Shown here one piece after another: positions 45,990 to 54,769 of a stretch of DNA of 64,000 nucleotides. The notes below the pieces were generated by a model, which did not search any database, was not told the origin of the DNA, and saw nothing but the letters and a program-made list of their open reading frames with translations. Numbering within the stretch: the stretch's first letter is position 1; each line of letters begins with the position of its first letter. A program made the position numbers and the translations under genes. This DNA is from Parabacteroides johnsonii DSM 18315 (GTDB lineage: Bacteria > Bacteroidota > Bacteroidia > Bacteroidales > Tannerellaceae), in the NCBI RefSeq assembly GCF_025151045.1, contig NZ_CP102285.1, positions 2,108,001-2,172,000 of the forward strand, read 5' to 3'.

Positions 45990-47660
45990 ATGAATTGGTT
46001 ACAAGAGGCTTTTTTAGAGCCTACTATGGTTCAAGCAGTTATCATTATTTCGCTGGTCTCTGCACTCGGATTATATTTGGGGCGGATCAAGATATTCGGC
46101 ATATCACTGGGTATCACATTCGTATTTTTTGCCGGTATCTTAGCGGGACACTTAGGGATCGTCGTGAATAAGGATATGCTTTATTTTGCGCAAAGTTTCG
46201 GCCTGATTCTTTTCGTTTATGCATTAGGATTACAGGTTGGCCCCGGTTTTTTCTCTTCACTGAAAAAAGGAGGTGTAGCTATGAATATGATGGGGTTGGG
46301 CGTGATCCTGCTCGGTCTGGTTATGACGGTCGGGTTGCACTGGACAACAGGAATTTCCCTTTCCAATATGGTCGGTTTACTTTGCGGGGCCGTTACCAAC
46401 ACACCTGCTTTGGGAGCCGCTCAACAAGCTTTGTTACAGATAGATCCAACCAACACCAAAGGGGTGACAGACATGGCTTTAGCATGTGCCGTCGCTTATC
46501 CGCTCGGTGTAGTGGGCGTGATCTTGGCGATTATCATACTGAAAGCTCTGTTTACCGACAAGAAACAGAAAGACCAAAAAGAACAACGCGACATGACTAC
46601 CTATGTCGCCGAGTTCCACGTAAGCAATCCGGCGATCTACGAGAAGAGCATCAAGGACGTGATGAAGCTGACGGAAAAGCATTTCGTTATCTCACGCGTA
46701 TGGAGAAACGGGAAAGTGAGCATCCCTACTTCGGACACCTTGCTTCATGAGCATGATCACCTTTTGATTATCTCTGTCAAATCGGATGTCGAAAATATTA
46801 AAGTCCTCTTCGGCGAGCAAGAGAATGTGGACTGGAACAAAGCAGATATCGATTGGAATGCCATCGACAGCCAACTGATCTCGCGCCGCATCGCGGTGAC
46901 ACGCAACCGGGTGAACGGGGTAAAATTAGGTTCTCTCCGTCTCCGTAACCTCTACGGTATCAATATTACGCGCGTGAATCGTGCCGGTATAGACCTGTTG
47001 GCCTCTCCTGACCTGCGCCTGCAAATCGGCGACCGGCTGACAATCGTGGGAGAAGCGAATTCGGTAAACACAGTCGGAAAGATTTTAGGAGACGAAATCA
47101 AACGGTTGAACAATCCAAACCTCTTGGCTGTCTTTATCGGCATCTCATTGGGGATGCTGTTGGGGGCATTACCGATCACACTGCCGGGAATGAGCACACC
47201 GGTCAAATTGGGGATTGCCGGAGGTCCGATCATCGTCGGAATCCTGATGGGTGCATTCGGTCCGCGTTTCCACCTGACAACCTACACAACGATGAGTGCC
47301 AACCTGATGCTCCGTCAATTGGGGATCATTATTTATCTGGCGGGATTGGGAATCGATTCGGGTGCACATTTCTTCGAAACAGTTTTCCGGACAGAAGGAT
47401 TGCTTTGGATCGGACTTGGGTTCCTGCTGACGATCGTTCCGGTGCTGATTGTTGGTTTCATCGCTTCGCAATTCTTCAAACTCGACTATGCACACAACGT
47501 GGGGATGCTCTGCGGAAGTATGGCAAACCCGATGGCATTAAACTATGCCAACACGACTGTCGATGGCGACGAGCCTTCCGTTTCTTATGCCACTGTTTAT
47601 CCGCTCTCGATGTTTATCCGTGTGATTTCGGCTCAGTTGGTACTAATGTTATTCACCTGA
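45990..47660 (+). CDS. AspT/YidE/YbjL-family transporter
   Basis: A 556-residue inner-membrane protein with two membrane blocks (about 1-185 and 370-556) around two TrkA-C domains (about 200-370; RVWRNGKVSIPTSDTLLHEHDHLLIIS and RLRNLYGINITRVNRAGIDLLASPDLRLQIGDRLTIVG). The repeated motif appears as LLCGAVTNTPALGAAQQ and MLCGSMANPMALNYANT. Family members are aspartate:alanine antiporters or unknown; the substrate is not clear here. I chose the ATG at 45990 (MNWLQEAF) since the TTG at 45951 lies upstream of the -7 box. Confidence 0.9.
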   Translation: MNWLQEAFLEPTMVQAVIIISLVSALGLYLGRIKIFGISLGITFVFFAGILAGHLGIVVNKDMLYFAQSFGLILFVYALGLQVGPGFFSSLKKGGVAMNMMGLGVILLGLVMTVGLHWTTGISLSNMVGLLCGAVTNTPALGAAQQALLQIDPTNTKGVTDMALACAVAYPLGVVGVILAIIILKALFTDKKQKDQKEQRDMTTYVAEFHVSNPAIYEKSIKDVMKLTEKHFVISRVWRNGKVSIPTSDTLLHEHDHLLIISVKSDVENIKVLFGEQENVDWNKADIDWNAIDSQLISRRIAVTRNRVNGVKLGSLRLRNLYGINITRVNRAGIDLLASPDLRLQIGDRLTIVGEANSVNTVGKILGDEIKRLNNPNLLAVFIGISLGMLLGALPITLPGMSTPVKLGIAGGPIIVGILMGAFGPRFHLTTYTTMSANLMLRQLGIIIYLAGLGIDSGAHFFETVFRTEGLLWIGLGFLLTIVPVLIVGFIASQFFKLDYAHNVGMLCGSMANPMALNYANTTVDGDEPSVSYATVYPLSMFIRVISAQLVLMLFT

Positions 47661-48845
47661 TCAGGCTTTGGAGCATCTGACCAACACCTTTTCTCCATCT
47701 GCCAGAGTGGTTGCAAAGAGATAGACGTGCCCACCATCGGCAATCTTCGTCCGCTTGCGCAAATCTTCTACGGAAAGAGGGAAATTGCGCACGGTTATAT
47801 TTGCCTGAGGGATTGTTTTTGAAAGTCCTTTACACAGTTTTCCAGCAAAAGGCAGCACTTCGTCCACCCGGAATCTGCGGCCGGGAAAGTCGGGCAACAA
47901 TTGGTCAGATGTATATAGATGGCTACTCACTTGCAACTTCTTTACTCCCGTCCGGACAGCTACCTGCTTGAATGCACCGGCTTTTAAAACCGAAGTATTC
48001 GGTTCATATAAATAAGCACCGACCTGACTGACCGGAACCAATACAGCATTACGTTCCTCTTCTAATGTAAAAGAGAAAGATTGCATTCCGTCCGGTCCGA
48101 AATTAATGCACCGGATCGACGGTTCCCTGCCATCCGCCTCACGCTCCGTCACGAAAAGCAGTTCCTTGCATTCATTCCTAACAGAAAGGACATGCACGGA
48201 TGTCGTCCCCGGCAACAGTTCCAAAGTCATTTGTATATCCGCCATCGGCGAGAGCTTTGCGATGAGGCATGGAGAGCGTTTCAGAAGCTCCGGTAACAGT
48301 CCGGGCAGATCGGGTTCGCAATCTTGCAAAGCGAAAACCCGCTTGTTGGATTCTCCCCGGCGTGCAGGGTCGATATAAAAAGCATCGACCTCCGGAAGGG
48401 TATCGACGGCTTGGGCGGTATCAGCATTTACAACCGTTATGTTGTTGGCACCCAAGACGGAGAAGTTGTGTTTCGCAGCTTCACAATAAGCAGGAAAACG
48501 TTCTATATAAGTCAAATGTTTCGCCTTGAGGGAAAGGAAATAGCTATCGATCCCCAGTCCTCCTGTCAGGTCGCAAACTGTCCAACTTTCACCAATCAGC
48601 TCCTGCTTATAAGCAGCCGTCTGTTCGGAAGAACATTGCTCCGCAGCAATCTTAGCCGGAAAAATTAATTGTCCGTTCTCATACCACGACGGCAATTTTT
48701 CCCGAATCTGTCTCCTGGCCGCAATCTGATCGACCAAAAAGGGAATATCCATTCCGGGATATTTGGCGGCAGAAAGCAGCAAGCGGGCCAAGTCGTCTGC
48801 GGCATGTTCTTTGATGAATTGTATGTGTGCAGTTGTCAATTCCAT
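47661..48845 (-). CDS. SAM-dependent methyltransferase with THUMP-like domain
   Basis: A 394-residue class I methyltransferase. The SAM-binding region is VCDLTGGLGIDSYFLSLKAKHLTYIERFPAYCEAAKHNF, with DAFYIDPARRGESNKRVFALQDCEPDLPGLL as motif IV. The C-terminal third is the THUMP-like domain (VRTGVKKLQVSSHLYTSDQLLPDFPGRRFRVDEVLPF). It probably modifies RNA; the target is unknown. The start is the ATG at 48845: the longer frame reaching 48992 reads through the tRNA-Ser gene. A terminator hairpin separates it from the tRNA. Confidence 0.88.
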   Translation of the reverse strand: MELTTAHIQFIKEHAADDLARLLLSAAKYPGMDIPFLVDQIAARRQIREKLPSWYENGQLIFPAKIAAEQCSSEQTAAYKQELIGESWTVCDLTGGLGIDSYFLSLKAKHLTYIERFPAYCEAAKHNFSVLGANNITVVNADTAQAVDTLPEVDAFYIDPARRGESNKRVFALQDCEPDLPGLLPELLKRSPCLIAKLSPMADIQMTLELLPGTTSVHVLSVRNECKELLFVTEREADGREPSIRCINFGPDGMQSFSFTLEEERNAVLVPVSQVGAYLYEPNTSVLKAGAFKQVAVRTGVKKLQVSSHLYTSDQLLPDFPGRRFRVDEVLPFAGKLCKGLSKTIPQANITVRNFPLSVEDLRKRTKIADGGHVYLFATTLADGEKVLVRCSKA

Positions 48846-48871
48846 ATCGGCACTAAAGTCAGTGACGACAT

Positions 48872-48913
48872 AAAAAAAGAGGGTGTGCCATAGTATTTGG
48901 TGACACATCCTCT
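48872..48913 (-). terminator. Terminator after tRNA-Ser
   Basis: AGAGG and TGTG pair with CACA and CCTCT across an about 16-base loop, followed on the minus strand by TTTTTTT. It ends the tRNA transcript just before the methyltransferase start. Confidence 0.7.
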
Positions 48914-48919
48914 TTTCTG

Positions 48920-49006
48920 CGGAAAGCGAGGGATTCGAACCCCCGGTACAGTTACCCGTACACCGCATTTCGAGTGCGGCCCATTCGACCACTCTGGCAG
49001 CTTTCC
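48920..49006 (-). tRNA. tRNA-Ser (anticodon CGA)
   Basis: Read on the minus strand, the acceptor arm GGAAAGC pairs with GCTTTCC. The anticodon stem CCGCA/TGCGG holds the loop CTCGAAA, giving anticodon CGA (reads UCG). A long variable arm (GTGTACGGGTAACTGTACC) and the T-arm GGGGGTTCGAATCCCTC fit a class II serine tRNA. CCA is not encoded. The 3' end is set by a discriminator G. Confidence 0.95.
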
Positions 49007-49082
49007 TTAGGTCGTCATTTGCGAGTACAAATGTAGGGAAAATTTAATTCCGTTGTCCTCCAAAGAGCATTTTTCTTAATAA

Positions 49083-49116
49083 AAAAGGGCATTCTCCTAA
49101 AAAAGAATACCCTTTC
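49083..49116 (-). terminator. Terminator after rubrerythrin
   Basis: AAAGGG-ATTC pairs with GAAT-CCCTTT around 49084-49115, with A/T runs at both sides, right after the stop at 49136 on the minus strand. Confidence 0.6.
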
Positions 49117-49135
49117 CTGTTAACGAATTTGCGAA

Positions 49136-49687
49136 TTATTTGAAATAACGGTTGTATAAACCTTCAAATCCTTTACCGTGGCGAGCTTCATCCTTGCACA
49201 TTTCGTGAACTGTGTCGTGGATAGCGTCCAGGTTTAATTGTTTTGCACGAGTGGCAATACGTTTCTTATCTTCGCAAGCACCACATTCGGCATCTTTACG
49301 TTTTTCCAGGTTTGTTTTTGTGTCCCAAACAACATCGCCCAGCAGTTCGGCAAACTTAGCGGCGTGTTCAGCTTCTTCCCAAGCATAGCGTTTGAATGCT
49401 TCCGCAACTTCAGGATAGCCTTCACGATCAGCCTGGCGACTCATAGCCAAATACATACCTACTTCGGTACATTCGCCCATGAAATGTGCGTTCAAGTCTT
49501 TAATCATTTCTTCATCACAACCTTTAGCAACACCGATCACGTGTTCATCGGCAAAAGTCAGTGCACCGGTCGTTTCTACCATTTCTTTAAATTTGCTCTT
49601 CGGCTGCTTGCATTGAGGACAGAATTCAGGAGCTTCATCACCTTCGTGTACATAACCGCATACTGTGCAAATCCATTTCTTTTTCAT
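49136..49687 (-). CDS. Reverse rubrerythrin (rubredoxin domain first)
   Basis: A 183-residue non-haem iron peroxidase that detoxifies hydrogen peroxide in the cytoplasm of anaerobes. The N-terminal rubredoxin domain ([23 protein letters not shown], two CxxC pairs) precedes a ferritin-like four-helix domain with di-iron ligands ([51 protein letters not shown]). This domain order is the reverse of classical rubrerythrin. I chose the ATG at 49687; a longer frame to 49795 reads through the TACATTTG promoter box (49752-49759). Confidence 0.93.
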   Translation of the reverse strand: MKKKWICTVCGYVHEGDEAPEFCPQCKQPKSKFKEMVETTGALTFADEHVIGVAKGCDEEMIKDLNAHFMGECTEVGMYLAMSRQADREGYPEVAEAFKRYAWEEAEHAAKFAELLGDVVWDTKTNLEKRKDAECGACEDKKRIATRAKQLNLDAIHDTVHEMCKDEARHGKGFEGLYNRYFK

Positions 49688-49751
49688 TTTTGTAAAATTT
49701 TTATTGGTTGTATAATCTAAAATAGTTGTAACACTCGTCATTTGTTCTTTG

Positions 49752-49759
49752 CAAATGTA
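49752..49759 (-). promoter_or_regulatory. -7 promoter box for rubrerythrin
   Basis: The complement reads TACATTTG, 65 bases upstream of the start at 49687. Confidence 0.5.
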
Positions 49760-49877
49760 GGGAAACATTCTAAAACAAGCTCTACAAAAACTCATAAATT
49801 TATTCTATCTATTAATTGATAAAAACTATGAAACCTATCCTTTGCTCTCCATGTTATATTAAAAAACTTTCATAAAT

Positions 49878-50936
49878 ATGGACACATCAAAGATTATCAG
49901 CCTACTGGGCGAACAAAGCGAGTTTCTGTTGGGACACACTTGTAAAACGATCGATAAATCACTTATACACATTCCTTCACCATCTGTCATCGACAGTATC
50001 TGGATCGACTCGGATAGAAATATCCAAACATTAAACAACCTGCAACGCTTGTTAGGAAGCGGACGGTTGGCAAACACGGGATATGTTTCGATACTGCCTG
50101 TGGACCAAGATATCGAACATACGGCGGGAGCTTCCTTCGCTCCGAACCCGATCTATTTTGATCCGGAAAATATCGTCAAGCTGGCCATTGAAGGAGGATG
50201 CAACGGAGTAGCTTCCACGTTCGGAATATTAGGTTCCGTAGCACGTAAATATGCACATAAGATTCCGTTTGTGGTCAAACTGAATCATAACGAATTACTG
50301 ACTTATCCCAATTCATACAACCAGATCATGTTCGGCTCCGTAAAAGAAGCTTGGGATATGGGAGCGGCTGCCGTAGGCGCCACCATCTACTTCGGTTCGG
50401 AAGAAAGCAGAAGGCAGTTGGTCGAAGTGTCAGAGGCATTTGAATATGCACACGAATTGGGAATGGCCACCATCTTATGGTGCTACCTGCGCAATAGTGA
50501 ATTCAAAAAAGACGGTGTGGACTATCATGCCGCAGCCGACCTGACGGGACAAGCCAACCACTTGGGTGTTACGATTAAAGCGGATATCATAAAACAAAAA
50601 CTGCCGGAAAACAACGGGGGATTCACGGCTGTCAAATTCGGCAAGATCGACCAGAAGATGTACACCGAACTGACTACAGAACACCCGATCGACCTCTGTC
50701 GCTACCAGGTTGCCAACAACTATATGGGGCGTGTCGGTCTTATCAACTCCGGCGGTGAATCTCATGGAGCTTCCGACTTGAAAGATGCGGTCTACACGGC
50801 TGTCGTCAATAAGCGGGCAGGCGGTATGGGGTTGATCAGCGGGCGAAAAGCATTCCAACGTCCAATGAAAGACGGTGTAGAACTGCTGCACACCATACAG
50901 GATGTATACCTGGACCCAGGAATCACAATTGCTTAG
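49878..50936 (+). CDS. fbaB: Class I fructose-bisphosphate aldolase (FbaB-type)
   Basis: A 352-residue DhnA/FbaB-type aldolase that splits fructose 1,6-bisphosphate in glycolysis. Visible features are the N-terminal [42 protein letters not shown], the segment [46 protein letters not shown] and the C-terminal [49 protein letters not shown]. It is a monocistronic gene closed by a hairpin. Confidence 0.95.
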   Translation: MDTSKIISLLGEQSEFLLGHTCKTIDKSLIHIPSPSVIDSIWIDSDRNIQTLNNLQRLLGSGRLANTGYVSILPVDQDIEHTAGASFAPNPIYFDPENIVKLAIEGGCNGVASTFGILGSVARKYAHKIPFVVKLNHNELLTYPNSYNQIMFGSVKEAWDMGAAAVGATIYFGSEESRRQLVEVSEAFEYAHELGMATILWCYLRNSEFKKDGVDYHAAADLTGQANHLGVTIKADIIKQKLPENNGGFTAVKFGKIDQKMYTELTTEHPIDLCRYQVANNYMGRVGLINSGGESHGASDLKDAVYTAVVNKRAGGMGLISGRKAFQRPMKDGVELLHTIQDVYLDPGITIA

Positions 50937-50947
50937 TATAAATAAAG

Positions 50948-50980
50948 AAACGCCGTCCCGGACAATTCAGAACGGCGTTT
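50948..50980 (+). terminator. Terminator after fbaB
   Basis: AAACGCCGT (50948-50956) pairs with ACGGCGTTT (50972-50980), followed by TCTCTTTT. It also serves the convergent S9 peptidase gene. Confidence 0.85.
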
Positions 50981-51000
50981 TCTCTTTTATGAATAAATCC

Positions 51001-53127
51001 TTATTTCTTCAACCACATATCCAGCCATTCGAAGAATGTACGCTGCCAAAGCACTCCATTCTGAGGTTTCAACACCCAATGGTTTTCATCAGGATAGATC
51101 AACAACTCGGCCGGAACACCTCGAAGGACGGCTGCATTAAACGCTGCCATACCCTGGTTAGCCAAAATCCGATAATCCTTTTCACCGTGAATGCAGAGAA
51201 TAGGAGTATCCCACTTATCAACAAACAAGTGCGGGGAATTGGCAAACGTACGTTGTGCCGTCGCATTCTGCTTTTCCCAGTAAGCGCCACCCATATCCCA
51301 GTTGGCAAACCACATTTCTTCTGTTTCCAGATATTGCATTTCCATATTGAAAATACCGTCGTGTGCAATAAAGGCTTTGAAACGTTTGTTGTGGTGACCG
51401 GCCAGCCAATAAACAGAGAAACCTCCGAAGCTCGCCCCCACGCAACCCAGACGATCCTTATCGACAAACGGTTCTTTGGCCATCTCGTCAATAGCTGTAA
51501 AATAGTCTTTCATGCACTGGCCTCCATAGTCGCCGCTGATCTGTTCGTTCCATTCCATACCGAAGCCGGGAAGGCCGCGGCGGTTCGGGGCAACCACGAT
51601 ATAATCATTAGCGGCCATAATCTGCATATTCCAACGGTAAGACCAGAATTGGCTTACCGGGCTTTGAGGACCTCCTTCGCAGAACAACAAGGTCGGATAT
51701 TTCTTATTCGGATCGAAATGAGGGGGATAAATCACCCAGGTAAGCATCTGTTTGCCATCTGTCGTTTTCATCCAACGACCTTCCACCTTGCCAATTGCCA
51801 ACTGGTCATAAATCTGCTTGTTCTCCGTTGTCAACTGGGCCACTTTATTGTTATCAGCCAAATCGATCGAATAGATTTCATCTCCCATGCTCAAAGAATG
51901 GCGCTGCACAATCAACTTATTTTCACCTAACAAGGCTACACCGGCATAATCGTACATTCCGGAAGTAAGCGGCGTGATTTTGTTACCATCTTTCAGATCA
52001 ATCTTATATACCTGAGACTCGCCATGCCATACCCCCGTAAAATAAAGGGCCTTTGCATCTGCACTCCAGACAAACCCGTCTACGTTGGAGTCAAAATCTT
52101 TGCTGGCGAAGATTTTTTCGCCTGTTTCCAGGTTCATGACCATCAAACGGTTCTGGTCTGACTCATAGCCATCCCGCTCCATGCTCTGCCATGCGATAAA
52201 CTTGCCATCGGGAGAATATTGGGGATTCGTGTCATACCCCATGATGCCTTCACTGATATTGGTCGTCTCTTTCGTATTCAAGTCATATACATAAATATCC
52301 GAATTGGTAGACAACGCATATTCCTTTCCAGTCTTTTTACGACTCGTGTAAGCGATCTTGTCCGATGTCGTATTCCATGCCAGCTGTTCGATTCCTCCGA
52401 ACGGTTTCATCGGGCTTTCAAACGGTTCACCTTCCATAATATCGACAGGGTTACTGATAGCCTTGCCATCAAAATCGGCAACAAAAGGGTGCGGGGCTGT
52501 TGTTACCCATTCATCCCAATGTTTATACATCAGGTCCGTAACAATAATGCCGGTAGCCTTATCCAAATCCGGATATTTATCTGCTGTACTCTTGACTGTC
52601 TTTACCTGTGAAATAAACAGGACTTTCTTTTCATCAGGAGAAAAGGCAAAACCTTCGATATCTCCGTCATACCGAGAGAGCTGTTTACGGTCGCTTCCAT
52701 CCGGATTCATTTCCCAAAGCTGGCTGCTGCCGCTTTCATTGCAAAGGAAAGCGATTTTCTTTCCTCCTTTGATCCAGACAGCTTCATTTTCGGAGTAAGC
52801 CGTTTTCGTAATCTGCTTATTGTCCGTCCCGTCTGCGTTCATGACAAAGACTTCGCGATTGCTTCTGTTTTCCGGTACGCTGTAATAAGCTACAGTATAC
52901 ACAACTTTCTGTCCATCCGGAGAGACATTCATCCCTCCGATACGTCCCATTGCCCAAAGCACTTCCGGCGTCATCCGTCCGTCTTTCACTTTAATATCCG
53001 AACGCCCGATCACATTTTCCATGTTTTCTTTCGCTTTCACCTTTACTTCAATGTCTATATCCTTACTATTACAAGCACCAAATAATAAGGATGTTGCCAT
53101 AACCATTGTTCCGATAGATTTATTCAT
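51001..53127 (-). CDS. S9-family prolyl oligopeptidase-like lipoprotein
   Basis: A 708-residue serine peptidase with lipobox LLFGACNSKDID. The first two thirds form a beta-propeller (MGRIGGMNVSPDGQKVVYTVAYYS, NPQYSPDGKFIAWQSMERDGYE). The C-terminal alpha/beta hydrolase has the catalytic serine in GCVGASFGGFSVYWLAG, a probable aspartate in the following region (GEKDYRI) and the histidine in YPDENHWVLK. It resembles dipeptidyl-peptidase/acylaminoacyl-peptidase enzymes of Bacteroidales that trim dietary peptides in the periplasm. The ATG at 53127 is preferred over an upstream in-frame start at 53157. Confidence 0.92.
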   Translation of the reverse strand: MNKSIGTMVMATSLLFGACNSKDIDIEVKVKAKENMENVIGRSDIKVKDGRMTPEVLWAMGRIGGMNVSPDGQKVVYTVAYYSVPENRSNREVFVMNADGTDNKQITKTAYSENEAVWIKGGKKIAFLCNESGSSQLWEMNPDGSDRKQLSRYDGDIEGFAFSPDEKKVLFISQVKTVKSTADKYPDLDKATGIIVTDLMYKHWDEWVTTAPHPFVADFDGKAISNPVDIMEGEPFESPMKPFGGIEQLAWNTTSDKIAYTSRKKTGKEYALSTNSDIYVYDLNTKETTNISEGIMGYDTNPQYSPDGKFIAWQSMERDGYESDQNRLMVMNLETGEKIFASKDFDSNVDGFVWSADAKALYFTGVWHGESQVYKIDLKDGNKITPLTSGMYDYAGVALLGENKLIVQRHSLSMGDEIYSIDLADNNKVAQLTTENKQIYDQLAIGKVEGRWMKTTDGKQMLTWVIYPPHFDPNKKYPTLLFCEGGPQSPVSQFWSYRWNMQIMAANDYIVVAPNRRGLPGFGMEWNEQISGDYGGQCMKDYFTAIDEMAKEPFVDKDRLGCVGASFGGFSVYWLAGHHNKRFKAFIAHDGIFNMEMQYLETEEMWFANWDMGGAYWEKQNATAQRTFANSPHLFVDKWDTPILCIHGEKDYRILANQGMAAFNAAVLRGVPAELLIYPDENHWVLKPQNGVLWQRTFFEWLDMWLKK

Positions 53128-53178
53128 GCAGTTTATAATATATTGTGTTTTGGGCACGAAAGTACAAAATATAATTTA

Positions 53179-53186
53179 TATCTTTG
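53179..53186 (+). promoter_or_regulatory. -7 promoter box for the SPOR lipoprotein
   Basis: TATCTTTG lies 26 bases upstream of the ATG at 53213. A near-consensus TACTTTCG on the other strand (53157-53164) may serve the S9 gene. Confidence 0.45.
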
Positions 53187-53212
53187 TCCCATTAATTTAA
53201 GAACTGAACAGT

Positions 53213-53701
53213 ATGAATAAGATTTGGTTATTTGGAGCCTCCATATGTATGGTTTTAGCATTAGGTTCTTGTAAACCTAAACAGAGTGCGTATAAGGCTG
53301 CTTACGAACAAGCAAAAGAAAAAGAGTCAACAGCTCCGGTCGAAGTTGTCGAAGAAGAGGAAGTGGTAGAAGAAGTAACTCCGGTTTCTAAACCGAGAAC
53401 TTCCAATGTCAGCACACGTGCAGAAAGAATTAATGCTGCACAAGGTGAAGACGCAAGCAGACTGAAACGTTATAGTGTTGTTATCGGCAGTTTCAAGAAC
53501 AAAACCAATGCTTACGCTTTGAAAGAGCGTATGCAGAACGACGGATATAATGCTGTTTTGGGTGAAAACGAACAAGGTATGCTTCGTGTGATCGTTGCCA
53601 GCTTTAATGACAAAGCCGATGCTGCTGACAGCCGCGATGCAATCAAAGCAAAATATGCTCCTAACTTCCAGGATGCTTGGCTTCTGGAAAGACAATATTA
53701 A
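53213..53701 (+). CDS. SPOR-domain lipoprotein
   Basis: A 162-residue lipoprotein (lipobox MVLALGSCKPKQ). A glutamate/valine-rich linker (residues 40-60) leads to a C-terminal SPOR domain (about 85-162; LKRYSVVIGSFKNKTNAYALKERMQNDGYNAVLGENEQGMLRVIVASF). SPOR domains bind denuded septal peptidoglycan, so a cell-division or envelope role in the periplasm is likely. Confidence 0.92.
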   Translation: MNKIWLFGASICMVLALGSCKPKQSAYKAAYEQAKEKESTAPVEVVEEEEVVEEVTPVSKPRTSNVSTRAERINAAQGEDASRLKRYSVVIGSFKNKTNAYALKERMQNDGYNAVLGENEQGMLRVIVASFNDKADAADSRDAIKAKYAPNFQDAWLLERQY

Positions 53702-53720
53702 AAATCCAATCCACGCGTTT

Positions 53721-53786
53721 CCGATTTCATGCCCATGTATCCAAAATCGGATGGGCATGGAATCGGAATTGCATGGGCATGGCGTT
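53721..53786. repeat. Cluster of three ATGCCCATG-core repeats
   Basis: CATGCCCATG (53728-53737), GATGGGCATG (53750-53759) and CATGGGCATG (53772-53781) stand about 22 bases apart in alternating orientation. The half-sites resemble those at 8831-8875. It lies between the SPOR gene and a small convergent gene. Confidence 0.7.
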
Positions 53787-53794
53787 CCTAAAGA

Positions 53795-53941
53795 TCAGAT
53801 ATTTTGTTCGACAGTCATCGGATCTGTCTCTGGATTTGCCTCCTGTTCCAATGTAGTTCCCAAGAACAACCAGATCATTAACAGGATAATCGCAATCACT
53901 ACCCCAAAAATCAGCAGTACATTCGTATTCTTTCGTTTCAT
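53795..53941 (-). CDS. 48-residue single-span membrane protein
   Basis: A short open frame on the minus strand starts MKRKNTNVLLIFGVVIAI and continues with a strongly hydrophobic segment of about 22 residues (LLIFGVVIAIILLMIWLFLG), then an acidic tail ending MTVEQNI. Positive charges before the span and negative after it fit an inner-membrane, N-in topology. It lies after the Crp-family gene on the same strand. Homology unknown. Confidence 0.6.
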   Translation of the reverse strand: MKRKNTNVLLIFGVVIAIILLMIWLFLGTTLEQEANPETDPMTVEQNI

Positions 53942-54006
53942 GTCTATTCTTCAATATTGATTTGAAGATTAAACAAGACAATCTCTTTTTTGGTTTAATC
54001 GTTCTT

Positions 54007-54627
54007 CTACTTTTGCTCTTTATTTAACTGAGTAAATATCTTAGAAAAAGTCTCTTGCGTCATATTCAAATAAGAAGCGATATTATAACGAGGAACATGC
54101 TTCATCAAATAATGGATTTCACGCGTATCCATGCAATGTCTGACTCTCCCCTCGGCCTGGTTACTACGCATCCTGAATGTTTTTTCTTCACTTTCAATGG
54201 CATACATTTCAAGCACTCTACAAATAACAGCGACAAATTCAGTACTTTCTTCCCACAGTTTATCAAACTGTTCTCGCTTAAAACAAACAGCCGTCGTATC
54301 TTCCGTAGCCTTAATATTAATCAAAGAACGTTGTTTCCCCAAAAAGCTATGCCATGACGTACAAAAATTCCCGTCACCGGCAAATCGTATGATACATTCT
54401 TTCCCATCTTTATTATAGAAACAGGAACAGAATCCACCCGCAATGAAAAACAGTACATTACACTCCCTATTTTCTGTCAGTAATAATTCTCCTTTTGTAA
54501 ATCGAACGGGAGCGCTATTATCGTAAATCAGCTCACGAAGACTTTCGGAAACTGGATGATAATTGTTCATCACGGTAAACATTTTCTCATAAACGATATC
54601 ATATAACACCTTCCTATTATCTTCCAT
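54007..54627 (-). CDS. Crp/Fnr-family transcription regulator
   Basis: A 206-residue protein. The N-terminal cyclic-nucleotide-binding-like domain spans about 20-130 (SAPVRFTKGELLLTENRECNVLFFIAGGFCSCFYNKDGKECIIRFAGDGNFCTSWHSFL). A short C-terminal helix-turn-helix is suggested by VPRYNIASYLNMTQETFSKIF. It is likely a DNA-binding regulator responding to an effector; the ligand and targets are unknown. The 48-residue membrane protein gene follows on the same strand. Confidence 0.85.
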   Translation of the reverse strand: MEDNRKVLYDIVYEKMFTVMNNYHPVSESLRELIYDNSAPVRFTKGELLLTENRECNVLFFIAGGFCSCFYNKDGKECIIRFAGDGNFCTSWHSFLGKQRSLINIKATEDTTAVCFKREQFDKLWEESTEFVAVICRVLEMYAIESEEKTFRMRSNQAEGRVRHCMDTREIHYLMKHVPRYNIASYLNMTQETFSKIFTQLNKEQK

Positions 54628-54694
54628 TTGTTTCTTATTTTAGTTCAATAAAAATCTTATCTCTTTTATTTGAGACAAACAGACTTTTTGTGAC

Positions 54695-54724
54695 ATAAAA
54701 ACCTCGCAATTATTGCACGCGAAG
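54695..54724 (-). terminator. Terminator of the eight-gene operon
   Basis: On the minus strand CTTCGC pairs with GCGAGG around an A/T-rich loop and is followed by TTTTTATG. It lies 46 bases past the caspase-like gene's stop. An outer AGACTTTTT/AAAAAGTCT pair adds a longer stem. Confidence 0.65.
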
Positions 54725-54769
54725 CTAAAAAAGTCTTTACTAATTTCTATTGATGTAAAATAAGAAACA

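Noticed and set aside
48846-48992. N-terminal extension of the methyltransferase
   Set aside because: The extra codons read through tRNA-Ser and its terminator.
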